Part shown: positions 60,789-64,000 of the stretch, in pieces
How positions within the stretch are numbered: the first letter of the stretch is position 1
Layout: each line of letters starts with the position of its first letter
NCBI GenBank assembly: GCA_964030475.1
Contig: CAXIPT010000008.1
Span: 2,418,141-2,482,140 of the forward strand
DNA: 64,000 nucleotides
Direction of reading: 5' to 3'
Source of the DNA: Tethya wilhelma
Taxonomy: Eukaryota > Porifera > Demospongiae > Tethyida > Tethyidae
Notes under the pieces: generated by a model
What the model saw: the letters and a program-made list of their open reading frames with translations, nothing else
Told to the model about the DNA's origin: nothing
Databases searched by the model: none
Program-made: the position numbers and the translations under genes

Positions 60789-62116
60789 TTACGAGTCATG
60801 TGACACTCTTTTCTTGTATGCATCAAACGCCCTGTCTCGGTACAGCTGGGCTGAGATCAGGTGGTCTTCAGACTGAAATCAAATGGTAAACAACATTCCC
60901 ATTTATCAAGAAAAGTTGTACCCCATGCAGTTTTATCATACAACACTTGTCACCACTGATAACCCAGAATAGCTTAGAATTCATAGCCCTAGAGTTGAGA
61001 AGTGTGGACATAAAACTCTATCACTAGCCTGATCCACTTTAAAGTGTACACTGACCAAAAGATTGTGGTATGCTCAACAAGAATATTCAACAATTTCTAC
61101 ACAATTTTAAATAGCACAGCAAGATACAATAATTACTAATGCATAGAATAGATTCACTGCATTTACATCAGATGATGCTTACTGCACTTTCAAGGAACTA
61201 TACAAACCCTAGGCTTTCCTTTGCTGTCTTAGTTGGCTTACAACATAGTACAGTAGAGCCTCAATTATCCGAACGGAGCTGAAAGGCCAAATTTTGATTA
61301 ATTAGACACAGATCCGTCACTATTATTCGAGTCTGATGGAAGAAAAATACAATTTACCCATGTTCTGAGATGCTGAGGAGCTAGTAAAACTATCACGGCT
61401 ACTGCTAGAGCAAGCGTAATTTTATCTCTTCAGTTATCCGAATAGTCGAGGTTCTACTGTACGATTAATTCAAAAACCTCAATTTCCCCCGACATAATAT
61501 TATGCAATCGGAAATCTGCTATAATATATACTTGAAGCAAAGAAGCTATAAGAACATGATGACCTCACCTTGGTAATTCCCCTACCAACAATGACAATAT
61601 CAGCTTTTCTTTCAAGTACAGCTTCCTCTGGACTCAAATACTGCTGTCCCAACGAATCATTAGTGACACTTATGCCAACACCTAATAACTTAAATATCAT
61701 AATATTGCTGAGGGACATACACATAGTCATGTAGTACCTGGAGTCATATGAATGATGTGTGGATGCAAGGAGAGTTGACTTCGACTGATAATCCCCACAG
61801 CAAAATCTAAACGAGACTCAGCCATTTTTACAGTAGCTATAGAAATGATTTTACAATGATACTTGAATGATACTTGTTGCATTATAGCTAATCCTTAGTA
61901 TTTCTCCTACATTTGCTGTACTCTCCCATTGCTAGTGTTCCAGCAGTACTCATTTCAGCAACTAGGACACACCCACTCCCACTGGGTGCCACTTCCTTGA
62001 GTCCATCCAGTAACCCTGGCCCAGGGAGAGCATGACAGGTTACAAGGTCAGCCCACCCTGATGACAGATATCGAGTGTACTGGTTCTTTACTGTATTTCC
62101 AATATCTGCAAATTTC
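60789..62116 (-). CDS. UMPS: UMP synthase, 3' part (OMP decarboxylase C-terminus), inverted
   Basis: The exon starting at 62116 gives KFADIGNTVKNQYTRYLSSG (catalytic Lys and Asp), WADLVTCHALPGPG, GCVLVAEMSTAGTLAMGEYS. The next (about 61835-61740) gives KMAESRLDFAVGIISRSQLS, then TPGVGISVTNDSLGQQYLSP and ADIVIVGRGITK near 61590 (phosphate loop), and the last exon (about 60870-60789) SEDHLISAQLYRDRAFDAYK, ending VSHDS. These are exactly the exons missing from 53901-56910, and the split Arg codon (CG + G) matches in phase. There is no start codon or transit sequence. It can only function when joined to the other half by re-inverting this segment. Confidence 0.93.
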
Positions 62117-62354
62117 CTGTAATGCAGTTTGAGGATAAATGATTATGTTTTTTTAAAGCTCTCAGTGACTGCACGTACGCTGAGCAGAATTACTTTAGTC
62201 ACTTTGTGTGTGTCTGTGAATTTGTTCTATTCATTCACCTGAAGATTGGGGGCACTAAATGTTGCCAACTAATGTACCAACGTGACTGTTTTGACTTAGG
62301 AGTCAAAAGGCTGTAAGCTCCAGTTTCAATCATCTCTAATGCTGGCTATAATCA

Positions 62355-63063
62355 TACGTACGGTAGTACGTATAGTAGGAATGGGCCGACTGCCGCATAG
62401 ACACAATACAAAATGTTTATCACCATAAAAATCTAGCAAGACAAAGTTAAGCCTTCACACTTGCTCAGAAGCTCTTTTAGGCTGATTACCAACAGTATGT
62501 AGGGCCTAAAGCTTACAGAAACTTTCCAAAGCACTCGTAGAGAGCGCTAGTCAAAAGTTACACCCACGCAATTTTGTTCTCACTTACTTACTTACTTACT
62601 TACTTACTTCCTTCCTTACTTACTGACTTACTTGAACGCTGTTTCCAGACTAACAGAAGAATTTGAGCTAGCTTTGACAACACAAAGTAACTTCTTTTCA
62701 TCCGAACTAGGGTCTTTTACCCTCGTTTACTGCCTAAATGTGTTAAAACAAGAGCTAGAAAGCTTTGTAACTTCAGTATAAATTTGTGTACTTCATGTGT
62801 AGCCATTTTTCTAGTAGAGTTCAAAGGTCGTCAAGTTGTCTCATCCACGTGGCATTTAATGCGCATGCGCATTAGCCACATACTACTACTCAAGTATTTT
62901 TGTAGAGACTCCAGTCTCTGAGAGTCTCCTCACTTTAATGTTGAAAAAAAGTGAATGAACAAGTAGTAAAAATTTCAAAAAATAAGCAGTGTAGGAATGG
63001 GCAGTGCTGTAAAAAGTATTGGAACAAGGAATGGTCTCAATTTCGGCACATGACTACTTCATT
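62355..63063. repeat. Long inverted repeat, right arm
   Basis: Reverse-complement partner of 57396-58110. It starts at the TACGTACGGTAGTACGTATA palindrome and ends CGGCACATGACTACTTCATT just before the N at 63064. A (ACTT)n microsatellite (about 62583-62636) interrupts it. It carries GCATGCGCATTAGCC and AAAGCTTTGTAACTTC blocks matching the left arm. Confidence 0.8.
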
Positions 63064-63064
63064 N

Positions 63065-64000
63065 TGTATCACTCTCGAAGATCATCCTCTCAACACATCA
63101 GACCATCTGCCAGTCAAATGTACCATAGATATGTCTCATCTCCGTCTCCCTGTATCCTCTGCATTTCCATCGAATCTTCTAAACTGGACTGAGGGTGAGA
63201 AACTGCACCAAACTACTCTGTATGCTAAGGCATCTGACGAAGTTGTAAGACCCCTCCTTCAGAAAGAGTTTCACTCCATTGAAGAAATTGATCGAGAGAT
63301 AAATGAAGTTTGTCAAAAGATTGTAAGAGTGGCTGAAAATCTGATCCCCAGAAAGAACAACAAACCAAGTACACACATCAAAGACAAAACCCTCTCTCAT
63401 CTTTGTTGGAAGAGCCGTGTTGCATTCAGAAAATGGAAAGAGGCTGGAAGACCCACACAGGGTCCAATTGTTGAGAATAGGAAGAATTGCAAGCAGAAGG
63501 TCACTTCGCACATCAACACTAGACAAGTTCGGAGACAAATTCGTCGGGATGAGCTAATCCAATGAAATCATCCACATCGTTTCAACTCCTTTAAGAAGCC
63601 AAATGTGGAGTGCACTAGGCTGCTTTCTGAGCAAGATAACTCCATTTCAGACACCCAAGAGCTTCTTGGATGTTGGGCAGACCACAGACTCCAAGTCTGA
63701 TTCGAACCACCTTCTGCAGTCCTGTGACAGTACTGTGAACGACTACCTCACACTCGTACGGAAACAGGATAACATTCTCGATTGTGAGTTTAGTGTCGAA
63801 GAGATCGAGTATGCAATTCATCATCTCAAACAAGGTCGGGTAAGGGGTGCCAATGATGTCTCACCTGAGCATCTAAAATTCAGTGGCCCCATTTTTTGCA
63901 ACTGGCTTTGCCAGATTTTCAACCAAATCTGTAGACTCGAACAGATACCCAATTGTCTCAAACATGGCTTCATCATACCCGCCTATAAAGGAAAGGGTAG
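63065..64000 (+). mobile_element. Decayed non-LTR retrotransposon ORF2 fragment (endonuclease end and RT start)
   Basis: Right after the N the frame reads CITLEDHPLNTSDHLPVKCT, the terminal SDH motif of the APE-type endonuclease of LINE-like elements. A linker follows (RKWKEAGRPTQGPIVENRKN, KVTSHINTRQVRRQIRRDEL). After a stop near 63563 and another near 63700 the RT N-terminus appears: CEFSVEEIEYAIHHLKQGRV, RGANDVSPEHLKF, IPNCLKHGFIIPAYKGKG, running to the window edge. Two or more frame breaks show it is dead. It reads as a CR1/L2/RTE-like element; the clade is not assignable from this fragment. Confidence 0.85.

Overview
This is eukaryotic, intron-rich, AT-biased metazoan DNA, most likely from a demosponge (an Amphimedon-like genome). 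The genes are closely packed, introns are often very short (about 45-100 bp), and many pairs are head-to-head or tail-to-tail with under 300 bp between them. Conserved animal genes sit beside lineage-specific receptors (TIR receptors with IgGFc-binding-like ectodomains, an intronless rhodopsin-family GPCR) and many microsatellites and small inverted-repeat elements. Species is inferred from gene content only. Single N characters, mostly at microsatellites or repeat ends, look like collapsed assembly gaps.

Layout: 0.3-1.6 kb, 3' part of glucosamine-6-phosphate deaminase (+). 1.7-6.3 kb, a secreted, shortened vitellogenin_N-type lipid-transfer protein (-). 6.8-10.6 kb, two intronless CYP4-like P450 paralogues (-). 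11.5-14.3 kb, a signal-peptide EEP-fold phosphodiesterase (-). 14.4-17.7 kb, an apparent COMMD6-DEP domain fusion (-), head-to-head with RPL4 (+); their shared promoter and first exons are tandemly duplicated. 19.8-23.3 kb, EFG1-like rRNA processing factor (+). 23.3-29.0 kb, two tandem receptors with a signal peptide, IgGFc-binding-like ectodomain, one TM and a cytosolic TIR domain (-). 29.7-31.2 kb, class A GPCR (+). 31.3-31.9 kb, sulfotransferase cut by a gap (-). 32.1-37.1 kb, CLC-3/4/5-type exchanger (+). 37.4-39.2 kb, GDP-L-fucose synthase (-). 39.4-40.4 kb, small membrane protein (+). 40.8-42.4 kb, type II membrane glycosyltransferase (-). 42.7-45.8 kb, SLC10A7 (+). 46.0-48.0 kb, papain-family protease (+). 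48.5-49.5 kb, ARFRP1 (-), divergent from HPF1 (+, 49.6-53.7 kb). 53.9-62.1 kb, UMP synthase, whose 5' exons are on + and 3' exons on -, separated by an inverted segment bounded by about 0.7-kb inverted repeats that also holds a 360-bp tandem array and a degenerate TPR gene. 63.1-64.0 kb, a decayed non-LTR retrotransposon after a gap.

Several genes share Golgi/endosome/glycosylation roles (GFUS, sulfotransferase, glycosyltransferase, SLC10A7, ARFRP1, CLC, GNPDA), but their orientations and independent promoters give no sign of an operon-like unit. The observations most worth pursuing are the paired TIR/IgGFc-binding receptors, the COMMD6-DEP fusion, the inversion-split UMPS gene (the split falls inside the catalytic decarboxylase motif), the duplicated RPL4/COMMD6 bidirectional promoter, and the lipid-transfer protein with a cationic Trp/Lys tail.
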